A DNA stretch of 61,003 bases, from contig PNAT01000195.1 of NCBI GenBank assembly GCA_003169675.1, forward strand, positions 9,524 to 70,526, given 5' to 3'. The position numbers were made by a program, and so were the translations under genes. Each line of letters starts with the position of its first letter. Positions within the stretch are counted from its first letter, which is position 1. The DNA is from Acidimicrobiaceae bacterium. GTDB lineage: Bacteria > Actinomycetota > Acidimicrobiia > Acidimicrobiales > RAAP-2. Shown here piece by piece: positions 43,862-54,379 of the stretch. Under the pieces are notes generated by a model. That model was not told the DNA's origin, did not search any database, and saw only the letters and a program-made list of their open reading frames with translations.

Positions 43862-44797
43862 ATGACCGGTCCGGTGGTGGCAGTAATAGTGCCTTGCTTC
43901 AATGAGGAGCGGACAATTGGCGATGTTATTTCGGGATTTCGTGTGTCCTTGCCCAATGCATTGATCTTTGTCTACGACAACAACTCCACAGACAAGACCG
44001 CTGCGGTAGCTACAAAGGCTGGAGCCATCGTGCGCCACGTCACCTCGCAGGGAAAGGGCCACGTCGTAAGGCGGGCATTTGCTGACGTCGAGGCCGACGC
44101 CTATGTGCTGGTCGATGGGGATGGAACCTACGACGCGTCCGCTGTCACTCGATTGGTTGCCCTGGTCTTCGAACGGGGATTCGATCTCGTTAATGGTGCA
44201 CGCGTGATGGAAAGCAGTGATCAACGACGGGGACATGAATTCGGGAATCGAATGCTGTCCAAGTTGGTCGAGCGCCTTTTCCGTAGGCCCACGGTGGACA
44301 TGCTCTCCGGCTACAAGGTTTTTTCACGGCGGTTCGTGAAGTCGTTCCCAGCCTTTTCGGACGGCTTTGAGATCGAAACGGAACTCACTGTCCATGCGCT
44401 CGATCTCAACATGCCGATAGAGAGCGTCGAACTTCCCTACGGTAACCGACCTGAGGGATCGGAAAGTAAGCTCAACACGTTTGGTGACGGGTTCCGCATT
44501 CTGCGGACAATTACCGGCCTTCTCCGGCGTGAGCGACCTCTAGCCTTCTTTGGTGCAGCCGCGGCCGTTCTCATGGTGGCTGCACTCCTTCTCGGCATAC
44601 CAGTGATCTTGACCTTCTTCCACACTCATAAGGTGCCTCGGCTACCGACCGCGTTGTTGTCAACTGCACTCACGCTCCTTGCCTTCTTGAGCGTGGTAAC
44701 CGGGCTGATCCTCGACACGGTGACCAGGGGGAGGAAAGAGGCGAAGATGCTCCGTTATCTCGGGACTCAGGGTCCACTGGCTAGCGAACACCTGTAG
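43862..44797 (+). CDS. GT2 polyprenyl-phosphate mannosyl/glycosyltransferase (DPM1-like) with two C-terminal helices
   Basis: A 311-residue protein from the ATG at 43862 (TGPVVAVIVPCFNEE). ATGs further upstream lie in the YfhO gene's last codons and add no conserved sequence. GT-A motifs are VIVPCFNEERTIG, YDNNSTDKTA, GKGHVVRRAFADV, the metal-binding VDGDGTYDAS, SGYKVFSRRFVKSFP and LPYGNRPEGSESKLNTF. Two transmembrane helices (AAAVLMVAALLLGIPVILTF and ALLSTALTLLAFLSVVTGLIL) anchor it. This domain order belongs to polyprenyl-phosphate mannose/glucose synthases. It makes the lipid-linked sugar that GT-C proteins such as the YfhO-like neighbour use. The gene ends 30 bp before the ppx stop, tail-to-tail. 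Confidence 0.9.
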   Translation: MTGPVVAVIVPCFNEERTIGDVISGFRVSLPNALIFVYDNNSTDKTAAVATKAGAIVRHVTSQGKGHVVRRAFADVEADAYVLVDGDGTYDASAVTRLVALVFERGFDLVNGARVMESSDQRRGHEFGNRMLSKLVERLFRRPTVDMLSGYKVFSRRFVKSFPAFSDGFEIETELTVHALDLNMPIESVELPYGNRPEGSESKLNTFGDGFRILRTITGLLRRERPLAFFGAAAAVLMVAALLLGIPVILTFFHTHKVPRLPTALLSTALTLLAFLSVVTGLILDTVTRGRKEAKMLRYLGTQGPLASEHL

Positions 44798-44827
44798 AAG
44801 TTCAGGGCGAAGTCAATCCGACTCTCC

Positions 44828-45751
44828 TCAGTATTGCGAAATGACCATTCCATCGAGAATGTCGGACTCCGACACGAGGCAATCGGAGAGATCGAAACGT
44901 CTCATGACTTCCCGGAGCACCAGCGCACCTCCGACGATTACGTCTTGCCGGCCTTCGAGCATTCCCGGCCGAATGGAGCGGTCCTGAGACCGCTCTCGGG
45001 CCAGGTCGTGACACCACCGCTCGACTGCCGTACGGTCCAGGACGGCATGATGCACCCGTTCTCGGTCGTACTGGACCAGCCCTAGTTCAAGTACCGCCAA
45101 TGTGGAAACTGTTCCTGCCAGACCGATCAGCCGATCGCCTTCTCGCAAGCTCGCAAATGAAGAGGCGCCAAGAACCGCGCGGTCGAGCTCCTCGTTGATG
45201 AATTCGACGGTGGCCTTCACCTCATGAAACGTGGGTGGATCGTGTGACAAGGAACGTTCGGTCAGACGGACGCAACCGAGTTCCAACGAGACGACATGAA
45301 TCTCGCCGTTGTGCTCCATGACCATCTCGGTTGATCCTCCACCAATGTCCAACACGAGGCATTGGCCGCGACCCGGTTCGAGGTCTGCGGTGGCGCCGAT
45401 ATAGGAGAGACGTCCTTCTTCATCGCCCGAAAGGAGCTCCGCTTCAACTCCGATCATCTTCGAGGCCGGACGGAGGAACTCGTCTCCATTCGTAGCGTCT
45501 CGGACTGCAGACGTCGCCACCAAGCGTGCCGAGTGGACCGGCTGCGCATCCATCAGCGTGCGGTATTCGTCAAGCACGTCGAGCGTTCGCGCTATGGAGG
45601 CTGAATTGAGTCTGTGAGTTGCATCCACTTCTTGGCCGAGCCGGGTGATACGCATCTGGCGGGTGACTGTTGCACCAGCGGCGTCAACGATCAGGAGCCG
45701 GGTCGAATTTGTCCCACAGTCGATGGCCGCGATGGTGCCCTCGTCTCTCAC
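44828..45751 (-). CDS. ppx: Ppx/GppA exopolyphosphatase family protein
   Basis: A 307-residue member of the ASKHA phosphotransferase superfamily. Phosphate-1 motif AAIDCGTNSTRLLI, conserved AVRDATNGDEFL, phosphate-2 DIGGGSTEMV, GTVSTLAVLELGL and a C-terminal IVGGALVLREVMRRF. Such enzymes remove terminal phosphate from polyphosphate or convert pppGpp to ppGpp. The short length (about 310, domain I and II only) is typical of the actinobacterial Ppx1/Ppx2 type. It is the last gene of a leftward conserved block (eno, FtsB-like, DUF501, ppx) that mycobacteria also have. Confidence 0.92.
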   Translation of the reverse strand: MRDEGTIAAIDCGTNSTRLLIVDAAGATVTRQMRITRLGQEVDATHRLNSASIARTLDVLDEYRTLMDAQPVHSARLVATSAVRDATNGDEFLRPASKMIGVEAELLSGDEEGRLSYIGATADLEPGRGQCLVLDIGGGSTEMVMEHNGEIHVVSLELGCVRLTERSLSHDPPTFHEVKATVEFINEELDRAVLGASSFASLREGDRLIGLAGTVSTLAVLELGLVQYDRERVHHAVLDRTAVERWCHDLARERSQDRSIRPGMLEGRQDVIVGGALVLREVMRRFDLSDCLVSESDILDGMVISQY

Positions 45752-45783
45752 GACCCCGGATTATCACATGCGCCGTTAGTCGA

Positions 45784-46271
45784 TCAGGTCGACCACCTGG
45801 CTATCCCCGCCCTCTCCGCCGCCCAAGCTCCCACAGGATCGTCTCCCCCGGCAATCCACCAGGCCACATGGGCATGAAGGCATTTGATCCCTTGACGTGT
45901 GCCGCCCACACCGCCACTTGGGCGTGCACCGGTCCAGAGGGGTGGAACCAGAGCGTCGCGCTCCTGTCGGTATCTCCTGTGGGCATCGGCCACCGCCGTG
46001 GAGTCCACCGCGATCTCTGCTTCCCTGACTCCACCATCGGCCTCAAGCCGGCTGACTAATGCTCGAAGCTTGGGATCAACGAGCCAGTAGCGGGTTGGCA
46101 TCGGAGTTCCGTCGCGTAGCAAGGGGTCGTTGGATATGACGGCAGGTTTCCCATCTGATCGTCGGGCCGCGACGGTGAAGTTGCCTCCGGGCACTCGGCC
46201 CAGAAATTTCGCCACGGCTTCGATGTCTTCCGCCGTCGGAGGCTGTCCGATAGTGGAGCTGGAGGCGAACG

Positions 46272-46275
<4 letters not shown>
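45784..46275 (-). CDS. DUF501 domain protein
   Basis: A 163-residue protein of the conserved actinobacterial family DUF501. Visible family features are LGRVPGGNFTVAARR, DPLLRDGTPMPTRYWLVDP, RLEADGGVREAEI, a charged helix AHRRYRQERDAL, then GVGGTRQGIKCLHAHVAWWIAGGDDPVGAW with conserved Cys/His/Trp near the C-terminus that could bind metal. The function is unknown. Its stop lies 32 bp before ppx and its start overlaps the FtsB-like gene's stop by 4 bp, so it is translated from the same mRNA. The linkage to a division protein and ppx is well conserved in actinobacteria. Confidence 0.92.
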
Positions 46276-48138
<1,863 letters not shown>

Positions 48139-49602
48139 CTAGCGGCTGCCACCCGGGGGATTGTGGACGCCCTCCGCGATCAAGATCCGCTCCCGGAGCG
48201 AAACCACTCGGGCCCGCAGTGCTTGCTCGGGATCGACACCCAATTGCCGTGCAAGATCTCCCACTTCGAACAGCAACAAACCCACGAGATGCTCCACCTC
48301 TTCGGCATCATCAACTGATGGGAAGTCGTCCCCTTGGGATCCTCCCACTGATGCCAGCAGAATGAGTTCGGCGAACCTTTCTTCAACAGTCCCTTCGACG
48401 CTGGAGAACTCCGAGGGCTCCACACCAACTGAGAGAGCCTTTCGCTGCAACTTGTTCGCCATCATGAGTGCCGGCAAGTATTGCGGGATGCCCTCCGTGA
48501 CGCTGGATCGGCCTTTCTCAAGTTTCTTTATGCTTTCCCAGTTACCGGCCACCTGTTCGGGCGTGGCGGCTTCGACATTCCCGAAAACATGTGGATGGCG
48601 AAGCACCAATTTTTCATGGACGCCACGAGCCACGTCGGCCAGCGTGAAGTACCCCTCTTCCTGGGCCAGGCAGGCGTGAAACACGATTTGGAAGAGGAGA
48701 TCACCCAACTCCTCTTTGAGATGGCCGACCGCCAATTCGTCGGCCACGTCGCCGGTAACTCCTACATTTCTCATGGCCGACAGCGCGTCGACGACTTCAT
48801 AGGATTCCTCAATCAAGTGCGGCGAGAGGGACCTATGTGTCTGAACCCGATCCCAAGGGCACCTGACCCGCAGCGTCACCATGAGTTCTTCCAACAGGCC
48901 TATCTCCCGTTGCGCCATGGTGGGGATCGAGAGCGTAGGTACGTAGACCGAGGTCAAATGGTCCGGGGTGACGACGCGGTCGAGCTCCCACCAGTTGACC
49001 GTGAGGACCCGTTCATCTTCCAGGCCCAGATGATGGAGGATCACGACATCAGGCAATGGGTCGTCGCTGTCCTCGGGAACCGAGAGCTTCACCTCCGAAA
49101 GCAGATGGCGTGACCAGCACTGGGCCACGAGGAATGGTCCTCGGTCGCCTCCCGCCTGCTCGGCAAATTGCTCAGCATCGACTAAGCGCACGCCCGCCGT
49201 GAGCGGGTCGATGCGAAGCCGTTCCCAGGCCAAATCGATGAATGAAAGTGCCGGGATGACGGTAACGTTGACCCGGGCATCGTGGCGCAGCAGAGCAACC
49301 GAACGCTCGGCCACCAACGGCGAGCCGGGTACTGCATAGACAATCGGATCCGGAGCAGCGCCGGTGGCCGCGGTCACCAGTTCATTCACTATAGCGACAT
49401 ACACCTCTTCAAAGGTTTCAGCTGCCTCATACAGATGATCGAACGACTGGGCGAGGCCAAGCTGTTCGGCGGCCGGATGGCGTGCGGTGCGCAGATACAC
49501 GCGTTCAGTGCTGGTTAAGAGGGCGACGGTCTCATTACTCAAGAATGATGATCCGGCAGGCCCGAGGCCCACCACGGTGATGTGGGGGCGGTGGCGCACC
49601 AC
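48139..49602 (-). CDS. mazG: MazG-family nucleotide pyrophosphohydrolase fused to a tetrapyrrole-methylase domain
   Basis: A 487-residue two-domain protein like Bacillus YabN. Residues 1-220 are a TP-methylase (SAM-binding) domain with TVVGLGPAGSSFLS, VYAVPGSPLVAERSV and a third block around DVVILHHLGLEDE, perhaps without methylase activity. Residues about 230-480 are the MazG NTP-PPase: CPWDRVQTHRSLSPHLIEESYEVVDAL, EELGDLLFQIVFH (metal-binding EExxE/EexxD helix), then KLRHPHVFG-type KLVLRHPHVFGNVE and ANKLQRKALSVG. MazG hydrolyses aberrant or surplus NTPs. It starts near 49602, just after the foldase gene's stop, and precedes eno, an order that mycobacteria share. Confidence 0.92.
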   Translation of the reverse strand: MVRHRPHITVVGLGPAGSSFLSNETVALLTSTERVYLRTARHPAAEQLGLAQSFDHLYEAAETFEEVYVAIVNELVTAATGAAPDPIVYAVPGSPLVAERSVALLRHDARVNVTVIPALSFIDLAWERLRIDPLTAGVRLVDAEQFAEQAGGDRGPFLVAQCWSRHLLSEVKLSVPEDSDDPLPDVVILHHLGLEDERVLTVNWWELDRVVTPDHLTSVYVPTLSIPTMAQREIGLLEELMVTLRVRCPWDRVQTHRSLSPHLIEESYEVVDALSAMRNVGVTGDVADELAVGHLKEELGDLLFQIVFHACLAQEEGYFTLADVARGVHEKLVLRHPHVFGNVEAATPEQVAGNWESIKKLEKGRSSVTEGIPQYLPALMMANKLQRKALSVGVEPSEFSSVEGTVEERFAELILLASVGGSQGDDFPSVDDAEEVEHLVGLLLFEVGDLARQLGVDPEQALRARVVSLRERILIAEGVHNPPGGSR

Positions 49603-49605
49603 GCC

Positions 49606-50778
49606 TCAGCCGGACTGCCCAGTTGACGTCGATGGCGCTCCGAGTGGGCTAGCCGACGCCGACGTCACGCTGGGACTGTTGACCGAAGGATTTAACACGT
49701 CTTCAGCCACTGGAGTCAGAGGCACGAGAACTTGTGCTGCATTGATCACCCATCTGCCATAGCGCGGGTCAACGGTCACGGAGGCAGCCTTTTCTTCGCT
49801 GTAGAGCGCCCGCTGGAACTTGAGAGCGCCTGCAGCCTGGACCGCGCGTTCTACGGCCGTCTGTGCCGTTGCGTATGGCGTTGTCGAGCGCCGAGTGATC
49901 TCCAACAGAAGGTACTGCCCGTTGTAGGGAATGGGTGCGGACAGGGTATTCAGGGGAAGGCTCGAGAGGTTTGCGCTGGTGGGAAGGACGGAGGAGATTT
50001 CAGAGAGAATCCCGCACCCTCGGGGTCCACCCTGGGGCGCCTGCGAGGCCACCTGGACGAAGGGAGTGCCGGCGGCAACCTTCGCCGAGGCGGCTTGGGC
50101 GGCACTGGCGCTTGTGTAGAACGCCACAGTGATACACGAAGTGTCGAACATGGGTCGATGGTGATTGAAATAGCTTTGTAGGTCGGGCTGAGTCGAGCCG
50201 ACACCGGCCATGACCTCCTCGAACGCGCCGACAGTCGCATCGAAGTGAACCTCTTCGTCGACGAAGGACGTGGGCATGGTGGCCAGGACCTCCGTGCCTG
50301 TAAGCGGTTGAGGCAAACCACAATTCACCCGGGGATTTGCTGCGACTTGGGTCTGAAGTACGTTCGTCATAGCCAGTGTGATCTGGTGGACCAGAGCATT
50401 TCGAGCCGATGCGACTGCCTGACTCGTGACCACAACATGTCGATGTTCAGCGAGACCCAGCACAAGCTGATGGCCAATCGCAGTGTCGAGGAATGAAGCG
50501 GTAAACGCCATAGTCACCGAGGTGTGCAGCCCGCCGTCGGAAAATTGGCCAGCGCCGTCAACCGGAGGCAACAGCCCTTGCCCGTTCGATGCAAGATACT
50601 CCTCGGCATTCAGGTAGCACTGGTAGTCAGCGCTCCTGGCGATCGCCGTCACGTCGCCGTTCAGCTTCTGCTGGGTGATGGCAATACCGTTCACCACCGC
50701 GGCGTACTTGGGAATCGAATGAGCGGAAAGGGCCAGGCCGCCCGCGACCACGGCGAGGAGAATGAGGAAGCGCTTCAT
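49606..50778 (-). CDS. SurA-like membrane-anchored foldase
   Basis: A 390-residue exported protein. Signal/anchor FLILLAVVAGGLALSAHS, then AAVVNGIAITQQKLNGDVTAIA, the opening strand/helix of SurA_N domains. A helical region follows, then a PPIase-like central part (about 225-320: TSCITVAFYTSASAAQAASAKV, FVQVASQAPQGGPRGCGILSEI, YNGQYLLLEITRR) resembling parvulin with two cysteines. The C-terminal 45 residues are Ser/Thr/Pro-rich. Parvulin-type foldases help exported proteins fold outside the membrane. Key PPIase active-site residues are not clearly conserved, so it may be a chaperone only. It is 12 bp downstream of mfd and 3 bp upstream of mazG. Confidence 0.8.
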   Translation of the reverse strand: MKRFLILLAVVAGGLALSAHSIPKYAAVVNGIAITQQKLNGDVTAIARSADYQCYLNAEEYLASNGQGLLPPVDGAGQFSDGGLHTSVTMAFTASFLDTAIGHQLVLGLAEHRHVVVTSQAVASARNALVHQITLAMTNVLQTQVAANPRVNCGLPQPLTGTEVLATMPTSFVDEEVHFDATVGAFEEVMAGVGSTQPDLQSYFNHHRPMFDTSCITVAFYTSASAAQAASAKVAAGTPFVQVASQAPQGGPRGCGILSEISSVLPTSANLSSLPLNTLSAPIPYNGQYLLLEITRRSTTPYATAQTAVERAVQAAGALKFQRALYSEEKAASVTVDPRYGRWVINAAQVLVPLTPVAEDVLNPSVNSPSVTSASASPLGAPSTSTGQSG

Positions 50779-50790
50779 GCGCCGCGCATG

Positions 50791-53700
50791 CTACAAGGTG
50801 TCCTGGCCGGACCCGGAATCAGCGACTGGCATCAGGTCTTCAAGCAGCTGGCGGATGACGTCAGCGGCCAACGTTCCCGGGGCGATCGGCACCAGGAGCA
50901 GGGATTGGTCCTCCTTGTAGGTTGCAGAGGGCACGAGCCTTCTGAGGCGAACCTGGGCACTGGCGGCTAATCGAGCCGGTATCACGCGTAGGACCGTCTG
51001 GCGGGAACCACCTGGCCGGATCGTGCTCATGGTGATCTCGCTGATGCCACGAACCATTGCCGCAGTCCTCAGGCGCGCCAAGGCGAGCAGCCCAACTGCG
51101 GGCCCCGGAAGCGGCCCGTAACGATCAACCCACTCCACGCCAATGTCCTCAACGTCGGAGTCGGACGCCACCGACGCCAACCGTCGGTATGCCTCGAGGC
51201 GGGCATCCTCAGCCGTGACGTAGTCCTTGGGCAGATGCGCATCGCCGGGGACATCAAGAGCCACGGTGGGGGGTACGGGTCGTGCCTCTCCTCGAGCTTC
51301 GGCGACCGCTTCGGCCACCAACTGCACGTAGAGGTCATACCCGACGGCTGCGATGTGCCCCGACTGGTCGGAGCCGAGGAGGTTGCCGGCACCACGGATT
51401 TCGAGGTCCCGCATGGCAATCTTGAATCCCGAACCGAGTTCAGTGTGCTCACCGATGGTTCGGAGACGCTCAAAGGCTTGCTCGGATAACACACGGTCCA
51501 CCGGATGAAAGAGGTAGGCATATGCCCGTTGACCACTTCTTCCAACTCGGCCTCTGATTTGATGGAGCTGTCCCAGCCCCAGCAGATCCGCTCGGTCGAC
51601 GACCAGCGTGTTGACCGAAGGCATGTCAATCCCAGACTCGATGATGGTGGTGCAGACCAGGACGTCATAGCGCTGCTCCGAGAATTCGAGCACCACCGTC
51701 TCAAGGCTACCTTCGTCCATCTTGCCGTGAGCGACGGCCACACGCGCCTCGGGCACCAGATCGCGCACATCTCGCGCTACCTGGTCAATGTCAGCAACCC
51801 GATTATGGACGTAAAATGCCTGCCCCTCGCGCAGAAGCTCGCGCCGGAGCGCCTCACTCACCGCGGCCGGATCATGTTCGCCCACATATGTGAGGATCGG
51901 CCTCCTGTCGGCCGGAGGCGTGTTGACCATTGACAGGTCGCGGATGCCGGTGAGTGCCATCTCCAATGTTCGTGGGATCGGGCTGGCGGTGAGGGTCAAG
52001 ACGTCAACACCCTCGGCCATCCGCTTTACCGCCTCCTTGTGTGTCACACCGAAGCGCTGCTCTTCGTCGACCACGAGGAGGCCCAATTGCTTGAACAACA
52101 CGTCTTCGCCCAACAGGCGGTGCGTGCCGATGACGACATCGACGCTGCCATCGGCCACTCCTTCGACCACCTTCTTCTGCTGAGCCGGAGAGAGGAAACG
52201 GCTGAGGAGCTCTACCCGCACTGGGAAGGGTGCAAATCGGTCGGCAAAGGTCTGCGCGTGTTGGCTGGCCAGGAGAGTGGTGGGTGCCAAGACAGCAGCT
52301 TGTTTGCCGTCTTGCACCGCCTTGAAGACGGCCCGCACCGACACTTCTGTCTTGCCGAAACCGACATCGCCGCAAATGAGGCGGTCCATCGGTAAGGCTC
52401 GCTCCATGTCGGCCTTGACGTCGGCGATGGCCTTGAGCTGGTCATCGGTCTCAACGAATTCGAACGACGATTCCATTTCCGCTTGCCATGGCGTGTCCGG
52501 ACCGAAGGCATGGCCCTCGATTTCCAACCGTCGACGGTAGAGCTGCACCAGTTCTTCGGCCACCTCGCCCGCCGAGGCGCGCGCCTTGGCCCGGGTGCGT
52601 TGCCAATCCGATCCCCCCATCTTTGAGAGCGTCGGGGTCTCACCGCCGCTGTATGCAGTGATGGACTCAATTTGATCCACCGGGAGATACAACCGGTCAC
52701 TCCCCCGGTACTGCAGGATCAGATAGTCCCGGGTGGTCCCGCCCATTGTGCGTGACGTCACTCCCTCGAATCTGGCCACGCCGTGCTGCCGGTGCACCAC
52801 GAAACTGCCTACTGACAGATCGTCAAAGAATCCGTCCGTGGCCCGGGCCCGGGGACGTGCACGGCGGTGGGACAAGCGCCGTCCCGTGATGTCCGTCTCC
52901 GACAGCACGGCGACCTTGCAGTCGGGAAGGATGAATCCGGTTGCAATCGGGGCCGCGACGACAACGGCTCCGGGGGCACCGCTGGCCGCCTGCAGAACTG
53001 GGGCATGCACACTTTCTTCCGCCAACGCAGCTGACAATCTCTCCGCGCCGGGAGCAGTCGCGGCGCAAAGGGTGACGGAGAATCCATCGCCCACCAATTG
53101 GCCAATCTGGCCGGCGAGCCGGGCCGGGTCGCCGACCACCGGATTGAAACCACGGACGGTCATGGCTGGTGTAGAGGGTCCGTCTGGCACCGTCGGCAGA
53201 GCAATGACGCCCGCGACCGACTTCTCAAGCAATCGATCGAATGGGAGGTGAAGGCGGGGAAATGCTTCCTTCGAGTGACTACCTGCTCCCCACGTTGAGG
53301 CCAGCGTCTCCGCCAAGGCGGCCTCTTCATCGAGGAGTTGGATAGCACGGTCCCGAATACGACGAGGCTCAATCAGGATTATTTGCGCCCCAGACGGGAG
53401 AAGGTCAGGCAGCAGTTGCTCTCGCGGATCGAGGAAGGGCAACCACGATTCCATGCCGTCGAACTGTTCACCTCGGGCCAGACGGTCCCAATGGGGCGCC
53501 CCCCATGGTTGGCTCATCGTCAGCATCTCGGCGGCCGCCTGGACGTCCTCGTTTGGCAGGAGTTCTCTGCATCCAAAGAACACGGCGGCTTTGAGTTCGC
53601 GCGTCGATCGTTGATCGTTGATCGCGAATTCCGTCAATCGATCCACCTCATCGCCCCAAAGGTCGATGCGAACCGGGACGTCAGCCGTCGACGGGAATAC

Positions 53701-54324
53701 ATCAACGATGCCACCGCGCACCGCAAGCTCACCGCGGTGTTCGACTTGGTGTTCACGGCGATACCCCATTGTCACAAGCTGGGCGATGAACTGCCCTACC
53801 AGGATTTCTTGCCCCGGACGCACCACGATGGGTTCCATCTCCTGGTCCCCATGGGAGCTCAGACGCTGCAGGAGGGCCCGAATCGGGGCCACGATCACTC
53901 GTGGTGTCGACGGAACTCCTCCAACAGGACCGGGGTGGCTAAGTCCCCAAAGAATTGCCAACCGACGGCCCATCGTCTCGACCTCTGGGCTCACGCGCTC
54001 GAATGGAAGGGTCTCCCATGCTGGAAGTACTGCCACCGGTGCGCCCATCGTTCCAATGACGGAGTCGTCCACGAAAACATCCGCCTCGGAATGTCCCAGG
54101 AGGCAATTGAGGTCCTCAGCGAGACGGTCGGCATCTACTCCCGTTGCCGTAACGACCAGGATGGGCGATCGTTCGGTAAATTTGGCCAGGGCGCCAACAA
54201 CCACGGCCTGCGCCGATGCGGACACCGCAGCTGCGCCATCGGCCGATGCCAACAACGCCGGCAGAATCGGATCGGAACGTATGAGCTGTGGGATCGCGCT
54301 GAGGCTGCCTCTGGTCGCGGTCAT
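50791..54324 (-). CDS. mfd: Transcription-repair coupling factor Mfd
   Basis: About 1177 residues from ATG 54324 (TATRGSLSAI). ATG at 54357 would add 11. It removes RNA polymerase stalled at lesions and recruits UvrA. Domains are a UvrB-homology N-terminus (VLPAWETLPFERVSPEVE, then EHRGELAVRGGIVDVFPS), an RNA-polymerase-interacting domain (FVVHRQHGVARFEGV, YLILQYRGSDRLYLPVDQ), and a superfamily 2 translocase with Walker A CGDVGFGKTEVSVRA, VVDEEQRFGV, TLTASPIPRTL, ATVVLEFSEQRYDVLVCTTIIESGID and QIRGRVGRSG. The C-terminal D7 domain (YTVTAEDARLEAYRRL region) is present. Length is normal for the family. It is preceded on its strand by a membrane GT-C-like gene. Confidence 0.96.
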   Translation of the reverse strand: MTATRGSLSAIPQLIRSDPILPALLASADGAAAVSASAQAVVVGALAKFTERSPILVVTATGVDADRLAEDLNCLLGHSEADVFVDDSVIGTMGAPVAVLPAWETLPFERVSPEVETMGRRLAILWGLSHPGPVGGVPSTPRVIVAPIRALLQRLSSHGDQEMEPIVVRPGQEILVGQFIAQLVTMGYRREHQVEHRGELAVRGGIVDVFPSTADVPVRIDLWGDEVDRLTEFAINDQRSTRELKAAVFFGCRELLPNEDVQAAAEMLTMSQPWGAPHWDRLARGEQFDGMESWLPFLDPREQLLPDLLPSGAQIILIEPRRIRDRAIQLLDEEAALAETLASTWGAGSHSKEAFPRLHLPFDRLLEKSVAGVIALPTVPDGPSTPAMTVRGFNPVVGDPARLAGQIGQLVGDGFSVTLCAATAPGAERLSAALAEESVHAPVLQAASGAPGAVVVAAPIATGFILPDCKVAVLSETDITGRRLSHRRARPRARATDGFFDDLSVGSFVVHRQHGVARFEGVTSRTMGGTTRDYLILQYRGSDRLYLPVDQIESITAYSGGETPTLSKMGGSDWQRTRAKARASAGEVAEELVQLYRRRLEIEGHAFGPDTPWQAEMESSFEFVETDDQLKAIADVKADMERALPMDRLICGDVGFGKTEVSVRAVFKAVQDGKQAAVLAPTTLLASQHAQTFADRFAPFPVRVELLSRFLSPAQQKKVVEGVADGSVDVVIGTHRLLGEDVLFKQLGLLVVDEEQRFGVTHKEAVKRMAEGVDVLTLTASPIPRTLEMALTGIRDLSMVNTPPADRRPILTYVGEHDPAAVSEALRRELLREGQAFYVHNRVADIDQVARDVRDLVPEARVAVAHGKMDEGSLETVVLEFSEQRYDVLVCTTIIESGIDMPSVNTLVVDRADLLGLGQLHQIRGRVGRSGQRAYAYLFHPVDRVLSEQAFERLRTIGEHTELGSGFKIAMRDLEIRGAGNLLGSDQSGHIAAVGYDLYVQLVAEAVAEARGEARPVPPTVALDVPGDAHLPKDYVTAEDARLEAYRRLASVASDSDVEDIGVEWVDRYGPLPGPAVGLLALARLRTAAMVRGISEITMSTIRPGGSRQTVLRVIPARLAASAQVRLRRLVPSATYKEDQSLLLVPIAPGTLAADVIRQLLEDLMPVADSGSGQDTL

Positions 54325-54379
54325 AACGCACTGACTGTCGGCACCACGTGGACCCATAACACATGCAGAATGCCAGACA

